A program made the position numbers and the translations under genes. A stretch of 64,000 nucleotides of DNA. Source: Myceligenerans crystallogenes. Lineage in GTDB: Bacteria; Actinomycetota; Actinomycetes; Actinomycetales; Cellulomonadaceae. Location of the stretch: contig NZ_BAAANL010000001.1 of the NCBI RefSeq assembly GCF_039529775.1, positions 868,001 to 932,000 of the forward strand. Reading direction: 5' to 3'. Numbering within the stretch: position 1 is the stretch's first letter; the number at the start of each line of letters is the position of its first letter. This document shows, piece by piece, positions 28,455 through 36,814 of this stretch. Below the pieces are notes generated by a model that saw nothing but the letters and a program-made list of their open reading frames with translations, ran no database searches and was not told the DNA's origin.

Positions 28455-29738
28455 ATGTCCTACGCGCACCTGACCGAACTGCGGTTGACGGCGTTCAAGT
28501 CGTTCCGCGACCAGGTCCTGCCGATCGACCCGACGACGATCCTGATCGGGAGGAACGGGTCGGGGAAGTCGAACGTACTCGATGCCTTGGATGTCATGGC
28601 GAGGCTCGTGCGTGGGGGGACTCTGGCCGAGGCGCTTCGACCGATTCGTGGGGGCGCCTCGGGGTGCGCGCCGCATGGGAGCGACTCGTTCCAACTGGGA
28701 TGCACCGTAGATTCCAGTGAAGGGCAGTTCCGATACGACGTCGGCATTCGGATCAGGCCGAGGGTTGAAATTATTTCGGAGCGGATTGCTGTGACGTCTG
28801 GCGGCGACGAATGGCGAAATGTTATCGACATTCATGCCGCCGATGGCATCGAGATTCTGAGTATTAAAGATGAACCTGAGCAACATGTTCCGGCTGGACG
28901 GCTATCGACCGGCCCGATCGTCAATGTTCGGGCGAGGTCACAGTTCCCGAGCGGAAAAATGGGGGGCGATGCGGCTCAGGTAGTCATCGCTGAGGCGTTG
29001 AGGTCTGTATTTCACCTTGAACCAACCCCGTACTCGATGCGCGAATACGTAGCAGCTGACAGTTTCGCGCTCGAAAGGGGGGCTGCGAACATCTCCGCCA
29101 CCCTGGCCAGGTTCGAGAATTCAGGTGATGGTCGTCGCCTGGAGCGCTTGCGGTCCCTTGTCGATGTCGTGTCAGATCTGGAAATCCAGAAACTCGCACT
29201 GATCAGGACATCCGTCAACGATGTCATGCTGAGTGTCTCCGAACAGGTTGGCCCAAGAGTTGAGGACTCGACGGCTCGCGAACTAAGTGATGGAATCTTG
29301 CGTCTTGCCGCGGTCGGTTCAGCGCTCGTGGCCCAGCGGGATGAGCTGGATCTGCTGGAGCCTCTGGTCGACAAGCCGACGACGACGCTTGTGATGGAGG
29401 AGATCGACAACGGACTGCATCCTGCGCAAGCCGAACGCGTTCTGGATCTCGTGCGCAGGACGACGGCTGAACTGGGCAACAGAATCGTCCTGACCACCCA
29501 TAACCCGGCGTTCCTGGACGCAGCGACCGGAGAGATCAACAGTTCGGTCATCGTCTGCTACCGCGATCGGGAGACCGGACGCTCCATGCTCAGCCGCGTC
29601 ACAGATCTACCGACCTACGCCCGTGACATGACCGTGGGTGGCATCGGCGAGGCGGTCACGCGCGGGAAGCTGAGCGGGGACCCTGAGCCGCCGCAGGACT
29701 ACACCGAGTTCTTCGACTTCATGAGGTCTGCGGAATGA
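28455..29738 (+). CDS. AAA (AAA_21/ABC-type) ATPase of a candidate defence pair
   Basis: 427 residues. SMC/OLD-like ATPase: LTELRLTAFKSFRDQ at the start, Walker A GRNGSGKS (residues 32-39), a signature-like ELSDGILRLAA, Walker B TTLVMEEIDNGLHP, and H-loop IVLTTHNPAFLD. There is no TOPRIM domain, so it differs from OLD nucleases. The middle is AT-richer than the neighbourhood (for example AAA, ATT and GAA codons around 28750-28870), suggesting transfer. Its TGA overlaps the ATG of a PIN-domain gene. Such ATPase/effector pairs are common in defence systems (for example RloA/B and PARIS), but I do not recognise this pairing as a named one. Confidence 0.8.
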   Translation: MSYAHLTELRLTAFKSFRDQVLPIDPTTILIGRNGSGKSNVLDALDVMARLVRGGTLAEALRPIRGGASGCAPHGSDSFQLGCTVDSSEGQFRYDVGIRIRPRVEIISERIAVTSGGDEWRNVIDIHAADGIEILSIKDEPEQHVPAGRLSTGPIVNVRARSQFPSGKMGGDAAQVVIAEALRSVFHLEPTPYSMREYVAADSFALERGAANISATLARFENSGDGRRLERLRSLVDVVSDLEIQKLALIRTSVNDVMLSVSEQVGPRVEDSTARELSDGILRLAAVGSALVAQRDELDLLEPLVDKPTTTLVMEEIDNGLHPAQAERVLDLVRRTTAELGNRIVLTTHNPAFLDAATGEINSSVIVCYRDRETGRSMLSRVTDLPTYARDMTVGGIGEAVTRGKLSGDPEPPQDYTEFFDFMRSAE

Positions 29739-30208
29739 TGCGGGTGGCCTTCATCGACACGAGTGTGCTCGACAACGTCGTCCCGGTGCCGGGCCGTGAC
29801 CAGGACCGGGAGACCGTCGAGATCGGCCTGAAGGATCGTGTGGAACGTGGCGTCCGGCTCGTCCTTCCGGTCACGGCGGTCATCGAGACGGGGAACCATG
29901 TCGCCCAGGTCAAGGACGGCAGGGCTCGCCGCACGACCGCCGAGCGATTCGTCCGCCTGCTCGAACTGGTCCGGGACGGCAAGGCGCCCTGGCAGTTCAA
30001 TCCGGCGGCCTGGTCGGAGGACTACTGGGACGCCCTGCTTCGTGGCGCTTCGACCGGACAGACGCTCCTGGACCTCCTGTGCCAGCAGATGGGCACAGGA
30101 GACCTGGCGATCATCGCGGAACGCGACAAGTACGTTGCCGCATCTGGGCTGCCGTCGGATTCGGTCGAGGTGTGGACGTTGGATGGTCTGCTCGCGGCCC
30201 AAGGCTGA
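29735..30208 (+). CDS. PIN-domain nuclease-like protein
   Basis: 157 residues. PIN-fold pattern: VAFIDTSVLDN at the N-terminus (Asp8), AVIETGNHV with a conserved Glu near residue 49, and MGTGDLAIIAERDKYVA with a late Asp. These match the acidic triad of PIN ribonucleases. It starts inside the ATPase stop (ATGATG overlap), so the two proteins are coupled. A plausible effector nuclease controlled by the ATPase; no VapB-type antitoxin is adjacent. GC is close to the genome average, unlike the ATPase gene. Confidence 0.7.
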   Translation: MMRVAFIDTSVLDNVVPVPGRDQDRETVEIGLKDRVERGVRLVLPVTAVIETGNHVAQVKDGRARRTTAERFVRLLELVRDGKAPWQFNPAAWSEDYWDALLRGASTGQTLLDLLCQQMGTGDLAIIAERDKYVAASGLPSDSVEVWTLDGLLAAQG

Positions 30209-30241
30209 TTCGACGGGTCGGTGAGCCTGGGCGGTCCTGCA

Positions 30242-33200
30242 TCACCGTGGTGGCCTCCTGCCGTCGTGCTTGCGGATCTGCCCGGGCCCTTCGCCGATGT
30301 GTCCGGCAAGCACCGAGAAGTACCGCAGTCTCGACCAGCGCTCGAGGTCTCCGAGGACGACGATCCCGCGCCGGGCGCGAGAGACGGCGACATTCGGGAC
30401 GCTCGGGTTCATCGCGGCCCAGCTGATCGATTCGGTGGCAGAACCGCCCAGGACGAGTAGGACGACCTCTGCCTCCTTGCCCTGGGTCTTGTGCACGGTG
30501 CCGACGCGTTCCGCCCTTCTGGGGAGCAGGTCAGCGAGTTCCACCTCAAGTGTGTCAGCGACGTCGCGGTACGGGCTGATCACGAAGACCCTCTCCGCCA
30601 GGTTCCATGTCGCGCCGTGGCGCTCTTTCCCACGGGCGTCGATCCTGCCCAGCACGCTCCGTGCCCACAGCCCGAGCAGGGGATCCCAGCGTCCCGGGCC
30701 GGACGGTACGTCGATCCAGGTGTTGTGGTTCAGAAGGCGCGGGGAGTCGTCGTCCTTGACCCCGTGCACCATCATGCCGTCGTAGGCGATCGCGTTGCTG
30801 ATCGCGAACATCGGGTTCGCGCAGCGGCGATGCACCCGTAGCGGCATCCCCACCCATACGTCGTTCCCGTCGTCGGCGGGCAGCAACGTGCCGAACGGGG
30901 TGACGCGGTCGGCCGTGGCCTGCACGGAGCGGTGCGAGGGCAGCCACTGGTGATCGAGGCCGAAGTGTGCGCGCAGGTACTCCTGCACTTTCGGGTCCAG
31001 GGTGACAACGGGATCGAGCTGGAGCGGGTCACCGACGATCACCGCGCGCTGTGACCGCCACAGGGCGCCCACGGCATGCTGCGGGCGGGCCTGCCCCGCT
31101 TCGTCGACGACGAGCCATCCGAACGCCTCGCGCCCGGTACGGTCGAACATTCGCGGAAGCGAATCGAATGTCGTGGAAACCATCGGGATCGCGAGGAACA
31201 GAGTCTGCCAGGCGGCGAGGATCCGGTCGGGGGAGACATCTGGTGGCACCTGGCCCTCAAGGACCTTCGTCATGGTGAACAGATTCGCGCGCACGACGCC
31301 GCCTGCCTCGACGAGCAGGGACTTGTGCAGGTCCAGCGCGGCGAGGAACAACGCCGACCGCGCACGGAAGAACTCCTCGTCCATCCAGGGGGACGACCTC
31401 TCCCGCAGTTCCATGGCAGAGACGTCGCGGCCTCCGGCATTCCATTCCGCGCCGGGGACCGTTCCGGGCCAGGTTTTTCTGACGTGCGCCAGCTCGGCGG
31501 CCCGCCGTTGTGCCTCGTTCTGGGCGGCGGATGCGGTCTGCTCGGTCCCTTGAGCAACTTCCAGTGCCTTGCGCAGTTCGGCGTGCTCGTCCGAGGCCGC
31601 CGACCATGCGACCTGGGAGGTGGCGAGCCCGGCGGACAACGTCTCATGGGTGCGGAGCCACTCCGTATACCTCGCGCGCCGGAAGAGACGCGTCAGCCAT
31701 CCCGGACGCGCCGCGTTGTGGCTGTCGACAGCGGCAGTCGTCGCTCGCAGGCCGTCAAGGAGTTCGCCGACGCGTTTCTCGGCGTCGTCGGTCAGTGTCT
31801 GCGCCTGCTCCCGGGCGGTGACGGCTTCGTTGTGCCGTGTCCACGCGACGCGGTACTCCTCCGCCAGGAACTCCTCCGTGACCACTGGCTTCCCCGGTCG
31901 GACGAGGTCATCCGCCACGGACTGGCGGGCACTGCGCAGGCGTTCCACCAGGCGGAGAGCCTCGTTAAACCTGGCGACGGCGTCATGCCAGGCCACGACC
32001 GTTCCGTCGCCGGGGGCGGCCGACTTCAGGAATTCGTGGAGCCCGATTCGAGGGTCCGCGGGCAAGGCTTTGCGCCAGTGGTTCTCGACGAACCTCTCGC
32101 GGTGGTCCTTCTTGCCGAGCACCGCGGACACGGCACCCCAGGAGTCCTTTCCGGTGGCGATCCCCGCCTGCTCAGCAAAGTAGTCCGCATCGGGGTAGCT
32201 CTCGTGGTCGATGGACTGGCGTAGGGGCAGTTCCCGCGAGATGTTCTCGACCGCACCGTTGTTCGACGACGTGACGACCAGTTCGTATCCGGTCAGAGCG
32301 GCGATCGGCGGATGGACCCTTTGCTCCATCCCGGCCGCGGTCCTCCAGGTCAACGGGTCAGGGGCAAAGGCGTTCCTGGCGTTCGGAAGCGAGGCGAGTA
32401 TCTTCGCTCGTTCGACGACGACGCCGGCGACGACGTCCTGCAGCATCGTCGTCTTACCTGTTCCCGGCGGGCCGTTGACGCTGCGTAGGCCTCGGCTTCC
32501 AGACGCGCCCAGGTCGGCGAAGATCTCGTTGATCGCGAGTTGCTGGCTGGCGGACAGACGGTACTCGCCTGGCCAGCACCCTGCGGGGATCCGAGTCGGC
32601 GACAGCCCGTCGAGCAGGGCGCGAGGATGCACGCGCAGGTCGGTGCGGGCCGAGTGATCCACGGCGTCGTCGTGCGTGAGATAGCGGGTGAGGGCTGGTC
32701 CGACGTCGTTCCGGCGCAGCGCCGTGGCAACCGTTCCCAGGTCGTGGGCCTGAAAGCTCGCGAGCATCGACGAGGAGTCCGAACCGGCGGAGACCTCGCG
32801 CCTGTGAACCCCGACGTGGACCGGTACCAGGGACTCGCGCACCCCGAAGGCCTCGGCGGCCCACTCGGTCAGCCCGGCGAGGTCGTCGTAGGTCAGCGCG
32901 TGGGGCCCGATGCTCGGGGCGGCCGGTCTCCTGCCGTCCGTTGCCGCATTCCTGGTGACCTCGTCACGGAGATCGTCAGTGGCCTTGGCGGCGATCGCCT
33001 CGCCGACCTTTTCGGCGACGATCGCAGTGAGCTGGCTGAGCACCGGTGCGGCCGCGGTGACTAGGATCGCGGGTATCGCTCCGATGCCCCCGGTCACGGC
33101 TGCAAGGGCCCAGCCGGCCGCGCCCGCCACACCACTCTTGCCGGTGGTCCGGCCGATGTCGATCACCCCAGCGCCGACCCCGGTGAGGATCGCGGCCAAG

Positions 33201-33616
33201 TTCTCCTGGGCGTCGTCGAACTGGTCGAACCAGTCCTCGTCGTTCTCCTTGAGGCGGCGAGCGCTCCCCACCGCCCAGGCACAACTGGAGATCGCGAGGC
33301 TGCCGACGATGTATCGACCTCGGTCATCCACGTCGAATGTGGCCAACGCAGATCGTCCGGACGCTCTGCGGCGTTTCCCGCCGGGATCCGCGGTCGGTGT
33401 CAGCTCGAGTGACTCGCACACCGCGTCGGCAACCCGTGCGAGATCGAAGATGCCGAGGTAGACGGTGTGGCGCCATACCTTGCCCAGCGTATTGGCCTCT
33501 GTGGCGTCCCACGGGAGTGGTTTCCCGGCTCGAACATCCACAAGACCGAGCCCTCGCGGCAACGGCTGCGGATCGAAGTGCTCGATCGTCTGCCAATAAC
33601 GGACAACATCAGACAT
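30242..33616 (-). CDS. Large SF1 helicase-like/DNA2-NAM7-type protein
   Basis: 1,124 residues. The C-terminal two-thirds are an SF1 helicase: Q-like motif LSASQQLAINEIF, Walker A NGPPGTGKTTML (about residue 382), Walker B LVVDEAGQARPQ, motif III VGDPLQLDPVV, and late motifs GTVHKTQGKEAEVV and NVAVSRARRGIVVLGD. Between the motor halves is a roughly 300-residue insert with coiled-coil character. The N-terminal 350 residues match no family I know and contain a hydrophobic, Gly/Ala-rich stretch (about 145-210). ATG at 33616; 33634 is an alternative. It is convergent with the ATPase/PIN pair (33 bases). Confidence 0.78.
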   Translation of the reverse strand: MSDVVRYWQTIEHFDPQPLPRGLGLVDVRAGKPLPWDATEANTLGKVWRHTVYLGIFDLARVADAVCESLELTPTADPGGKRRRASGRSALATFDVDDRGRYIVGSLAISSCAWAVGSARRLKENDEDWFDQFDDAQENLAAILTGVGAGVIDIGRTTGKSGVAGAAGWALAAVTGGIGAIPAILVTAAAPVLSQLTAIVAEKVGEAIAAKATDDLRDEVTRNAATDGRRPAAPSIGPHALTYDDLAGLTEWAAEAFGVRESLVPVHVGVHRREVSAGSDSSSMLASFQAHDLGTVATALRRNDVGPALTRYLTHDDAVDHSARTDLRVHPRALLDGLSPTRIPAGCWPGEYRLSASQQLAINEIFADLGASGSRGLRSVNGPPGTGKTTMLQDVVAGVVVERAKILASLPNARNAFAPDPLTWRTAAGMEQRVHPPIAALTGYELVVTSSNNGAVENISRELPLRQSIDHESYPDADYFAEQAGIATGKDSWGAVSAVLGKKDHRERFVENHWRKALPADPRIGLHEFLKSAAPGDGTVVAWHDAVARFNEALRLVERLRSARQSVADDLVRPGKPVVTEEFLAEEYRVAWTRHNEAVTAREQAQTLTDDAEKRVGELLDGLRATTAAVDSHNAARPGWLTRLFRRARYTEWLRTHETLSAGLATSQVAWSAASDEHAELRKALEVAQGTEQTASAAQNEAQRRAAELAHVRKTWPGTVPGAEWNAGGRDVSAMELRERSSPWMDEEFFRARSALFLAALDLHKSLLVEAGGVVRANLFTMTKVLEGQVPPDVSPDRILAAWQTLFLAIPMVSTTFDSLPRMFDRTGREAFGWLVVDEAGQARPQHAVGALWRSQRAVIVGDPLQLDPVVTLDPKVQEYLRAHFGLDHQWLPSHRSVQATADRVTPFGTLLPADDGNDVWVGMPLRVHRRCANPMFAISNAIAYDGMMVHGVKDDDSPRLLNHNTWIDVPSGPGRWDPLLGLWARSVLGRIDARGKERHGATWNLAERVFVISPYRDVADTLEVELADLLPRRAERVGTVHKTQGKEAEVVLLVLGGSATESISWAAMNPSVPNVAVSRARRGIVVLGDLERWSRLRYFSVLAGHIGEGPGQIRKHDGRRPPR

Positions 33617-33650
33617 CTTACGGCTCTTCGCCATACGCCTCACGCGGGCA

Positions 33651-33679
33651 ATAATCGCGAGTGGCCCCAGAGGCGTCAA
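33651..33679 (-). promoter_or_regulatory. Promoter of the helicase-like gene
   Basis: On the minus strand TTGACG (33679-33674) and GATTAT (33656-33651) are 17 bp apart, the closest match to a housekeeping sigma-factor promoter in the window. Predicted transcription starts near 33644, which excludes the in-frame ATG at 33679 as start. Confidence 0.65.
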
Positions 33680-33708
33680 TTACCGCGAGGCATTTACCTG
33701 ACGGTGAT

Positions 33709-35142
33709 TCAGCGCTCCTGGACGCGGGCGTCCAGGACTCGTGCCGCCTCCGCCGTCGTGCCCGAGAGGGACGGGTAGATGGTGAACGTCGCGGCGACGT
33801 CGTCGACCGTGAGGTGGTTCCGGACGGCGAGGGTGATCGGGAAGATGTACTCGCTCGCGCGCGGCGCGACGACGACGCCGCCCAGCACGACGCCCGCCTC
33901 CGGGTGCGCGAACAGCTTGACGAAGCCGTCGCGGACGCCGGTCATCTTGGCGCGCGGGTTGCGGGCGAGCGGCAGCGTCGTGGTGATGTAGCGCGAGTTC
34001 TGGCCCTTGAGAGCCTCCTCGCTGTAGCCCACGGTCGCGATCTCGGGGGCGGTGAAGATGTTGGAGGCCACCGCGCCGAGCCGCAGCGGCACGACGGCGT
34101 CGCCGAGCGCGTGGTGCATCGCGATCCGGCCCTGCATCGCGGCCACCGACGCCAGCGGGAAGACGCCCGTGCAGTCGCCCGCGGCGTAGATCCCGCGCAC
34201 GGAGGTGCGCGAGACCTTGTCGACCTCGATGTACCCGCGGTCGTCGAGGACGACGCCGGCCTTCTCGAGCCCCATCCCCTCGGTGTTCGGCACCCCGCCC
34301 ACGGCCATGAGCACGTGCGACCCCTCGATCACCCGCCCGTCGGACAGGGTCACGGCGACGCCGTCGGCGGTCCGCACGGCGGACTCCGCACGGGTGCGGG
34401 ACAGCACCGTCATCCCGCGCGAGCGGAACACGCCCTCGATCAGCTCGGCCGCGTCCTCGTCCTCGCCCGGCAGCACGCGGTCGCGCGAGGACACCAGCAC
34501 GACGTCGGCCCCGAGCGCGTTGTACGCGCCCGCGAACTCCGCGCCGGTGACGCCGGACCCCACCACGATCAGCTTCTCCGGCAGCTCGGTGAGGGAGTAC
34601 AGCTGCGTCCAGGTGAGGATCCGCTCGCCGTCGGGCTGCGCGGTCGGCAGCGTGCGCGGCGTGGCGCCCGTGGCCAGGAGGATGGTGTCGGTCTCCAGCA
34701 CGCGGCCGTCGTCGTCCGGGCTGCCCGGCGCGTCGACGACGACGCGCGACGGGCCGTCCAGCCTGCCCGTGCCGTTGACGACCTCGATCCCCTCGCGTTC
34801 CAGCCGCCCGCGGATGTCGGCGCTCTGCGCCTCCGCGAGGGCCAGGACGCGCTTGTTCACGGCCTGCAGGTCGACGCCGAGGCCGTGCACCGACGTCCCG
34901 TCGGACGTGCGGATCCCCAGGTCGGGGGCGCGCTCGGCGATCGTCATCCACTCGGCGGTGGCGATGAGGGTCTTGGAGGGGACGACGTCGGTCAGGACCG
35001 CCGCCCCGCCCAGCCCCTGGCGTTCGACGACCGTGACGCGGGCGCCCAGGCTCCGCGCGACGAGCGCGGCCTCGTACCCGCCGGGACCACCCCCGATGAC
35101 GACGACGTGGCTGGACGCGGACCTGGGTGACGGGGTGCTCAC
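33709..35142 (-). CDS. lpdA: LpdA-like NAD(P)H-quinone dehydrogenase (flavoprotein disulfide reductase family without the disulfide)
   Basis: 477 residues. FAD motif VVIGGGPGGYEAALVA and NAD motif VVGSGVTGAEFAGAY are intact, as is the FAD-binding GIYAAGDCTGVFPLASVA. Where lipoamide dehydrogenases have CLNVGC, this protein has AAVLTDVVPSK, and the C-terminal HPTxSE is YPSLSG. Loss of both Cys and the His matches M. tuberculosis LpdA (Rv3303c), a quinone reductase. GTG at 35142 has TAGGCT (35154-35149) 6 nt upstream; that -10 overlaps the stop codon of the preceding gene. Confidence 0.87.
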   Translation of the reverse strand: MSTPSPRSASSHVVVIGGGPGGYEAALVARSLGARVTVVERQGLGGAAVLTDVVPSKTLIATAEWMTIAERAPDLGIRTSDGTSVHGLGVDLQAVNKRVLALAEAQSADIRGRLEREGIEVVNGTGRLDGPSRVVVDAPGSPDDDGRVLETDTILLATGATPRTLPTAQPDGERILTWTQLYSLTELPEKLIVVGSGVTGAEFAGAYNALGADVVLVSSRDRVLPGEDEDAAELIEGVFRSRGMTVLSRTRAESAVRTADGVAVTLSDGRVIEGSHVLMAVGGVPNTEGMGLEKAGVVLDDRGYIEVDKVSRTSVRGIYAAGDCTGVFPLASVAAMQGRIAMHHALGDAVVPLRLGAVASNIFTAPEIATVGYSEEALKGQNSRYITTTLPLARNPRAKMTGVRDGFVKLFAHPEAGVVLGGVVVAPRASEYIFPITLAVRNHLTVDDVAATFTIYPSLSGTTAEAARVLDARVQER

Positions 35143-35146
35143 ACGG

Positions 35147-35614
35147 TCAGCCTACCGAGCCGTCCAGCAGGATCTCTCCTTCGGCGAGGCGCAGGTTCGT
35201 CACGGTCAGGCCGGGGAGCTTGGCCTCCAGGAGCCGTTCGACGTCGACGGCGATCCTCGCGTCCTGCTGGATGTCGACGACGCCCGGCGGCAGCTTCTGC
35301 TGGGCCAGGGCCTGCTCGATGGGCCCCGCGGCCATCGACAGCAGCTTGTGGGCGGGCATCCCGGCGGCGTTGGCCTCGACCTGGAGCGTGGCGACGCCCG
35401 CGACGAAGGCGACCACGCGCACGTCGGCGCGCACGATGGGAGCGATCCGGACGGCGAGCTTGAGCGGGCCGGGTAGCGCGTCGATGCGCCGCAGGTCGGC
35501 GACGACGCGGACGACGTCGCCCTCGCCGCTCACCGAGGTGATCACGGGCGGGACGGGCTGGCCGGCGACCTTGACCAGGCCCAGGACTTCGGCGGGAGTG
35601 ATGCGGATATGCAC
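35147..35614 (-). CDS. Small conserved protein, paralogue A
   Basis: 155 residues, family not recognised. It is clearly related over its whole length to the protein at 36278-36739: both have TPEEAI/TPAEVL-like starts, an AVRIAPIV segment, VAGVATLQVEANAAGMPAHKLL and end LRLAEGEILLDGS. No signal peptide, membrane segment or catalytic motif is visible; the alternating hydrophobic pattern suggests beta-sheet with one helix. GTG start with TAGGGT 6 nt upstream. It ends on the lpdA promoter. Confidence 0.65.
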   Translation of the reverse strand: MHIRITPAEVLGLVKVAGQPVPPVITSVSGEGDVVRVVADLRRIDALPGPLKLAVRIAPIVRADVRVVAFVAGVATLQVEANAAGMPAHKLLSMAAGPIEQALAQQKLPPGVVDIQQDARIAVDVERLLEAKLPGLTVTNLRLAEGEILLDGSVG

Positions 35615-35678
35615 ACCGCGACCCTATCCCGCCCCCGGCGAGGCGGGCGGACATCCGGCCACGTGGTCGCGCGGCGGT

Positions 35679-36185
35679 CTACGGCCGCGGCAGCAGGGCG
35701 AGCAGCTCCGGCAGGGCGGCGGCGAACGGCGGCAGCAGGGCGAGGGTGCCGAGCTCGTCCATCCGGGCCCAGCGCACGGTGACGCTCTCCGCGTCGGCGG
35801 CACGGGGGACGACGTCGGCCCCGGCCCGGACCTCGGCGACGATCGTGGTGTACGTCCAGGCGTCGTGCCGCAGCACGTGCTCGCCGACGACGACGACGGC
35901 CGCCGCGGCGACATCGGCCTCCTCGGCGGCCTCGCGCAGCGCGCCGTCGCGGGCGCTCTCCCCGGGGGCCAGCGCACCGCCGGGGATCCCCCAGGTGTCG
36001 CCCATGTGGGACCAGGGCGCGCGATGCTGCAGCACCAGGTGACTCGGGACGCCGTCGTCTCCGCGCCGGACGAGCAGCAGCCCGGCGGCGCCGTACAGGC
36101 CCCAGTGCCGGTGATCGCCGCAGGCGACCCACTCGTCCCCGGCGTGCCGGGGTAGATCGGCAGGTGGCTTCAGTGCTTCGGACAC
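35679..36185 (-). CDS. NUDIX hydrolase
   Basis: 168 residues. The NUDIX box is complete: GGALAPGESARDGALREAAE followed by EAD, matching GX5EX7REUXEEXGU. MGDTWGIPGGAL before it is typical of nucleotide or nucleotide-sugar pyrophosphohydrolases. Substrate unknown. GTG at 36185 has CAGACT (36198-36193) 7 nt upstream. It is flanked on both sides by two paralogous small proteins on the same strand. Confidence 0.85.
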   Translation of the reverse strand: MSEALKPPADLPRHAGDEWVACGDHRHWGLYGAAGLLLVRRGDDGVPSHLVLQHRAPWSHMGDTWGIPGGALAPGESARDGALREAAEEADVAAAAVVVVGEHVLRHDAWTYTTIVAEVRAGADVVPRAADAESVTVRWARMDELGTLALLPPFAAALPELLALLPRP

Positions 36186-36277
36186 GCCCGCCAGTCTGGC
36201 AGACACGACGCCGGGCCGTCGGACCTGATCGTGTTTCAGGTCCGGCGGCCCGGCGGCGGGGTGCTGCGAGGGACCGG

Positions 36278-36739
36278 TCAGGCCGGGGAGCCCTCGATGG
36301 TGACCTTGCCGTCGTCCAGGACGACGCCGGTCACCGAGGCGACCTTGTCCTTCAGGACGTGGGCCAGGTTCACCGAGAAGGTGCCCGAGCCGAGCGACAC
36401 GACGTCCTCGGGCAGGCCCTTCTCCTTGAGGAGGCCCTTGACGACCGGCTGGGCCAGGCCCAGCAGCTTGCCGACCGGGAGGCCCGCGGCGTCGGCCTTG
36501 AGGTCGAACGTCGCGACGCCGTCGGTCACGTCCCGGACCACGAACGACGCGTTGAGCGTCGGCACGATCTTGGCCGCGGCCTTGACGGCCGTCGGGGCGT
36601 CGACCAGCTTGCGCAGGTCGGCCTGCGCCGAGGCGGTGCCGTCGTCGACCTTGACGTCGCTGATGAACGTGGGCAGGCCGGAGCCGGGGCGAACGAGGGC
36701 GATGGCCTCTTCGGGGGTGAGTGTCAGTGCTTCAGTCAC
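36278..36739 (-). CDS. Small conserved protein, paralogue B
   Basis: 153 residues, paralogue of the 35147-35614 product: shared AAKIVPTLNASFVVRDVTDG, GVATFDLKADAAGLPVGKLL, ExxLPEDVVSLG and a terminal DGKVTIEGSPA. Family not recognised; no membrane segment or active-site motif. The start is GTG 36739 because TAGTGT (36751-36746) lies 6 nt before it; a TTG at 36745 falls in the spacer. Confidence 0.65.
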   Translation of the reverse strand: MTEALTLTPEEAIALVRPGSGLPTFISDVKVDDGTASAQADLRKLVDAPTAVKAAAKIVPTLNASFVVRDVTDGVATFDLKADAAGLPVGKLLGLAQPVVKGLLKEKGLPEDVVSLGSGTFSVNLAHVLKDKVASVTGVVLDDGKVTIEGSPA

Positions 36740-36814
36740 GGGCAAACACTAGCGGAACCAGGGAGGCCGAATGACCACGTCAGAGGGAAGATCGCGGGGC
36801 CCTGCGCCCCGGCC

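Noticed and set aside
29735..30208. Interpretation of the PIN gene as a VapC toxin of a VapBC pair
   Set aside because: The upstream coupled gene is a 427-residue ATPase, not a small antitoxin, and the PIN protein is somewhat longer than typical VapC.
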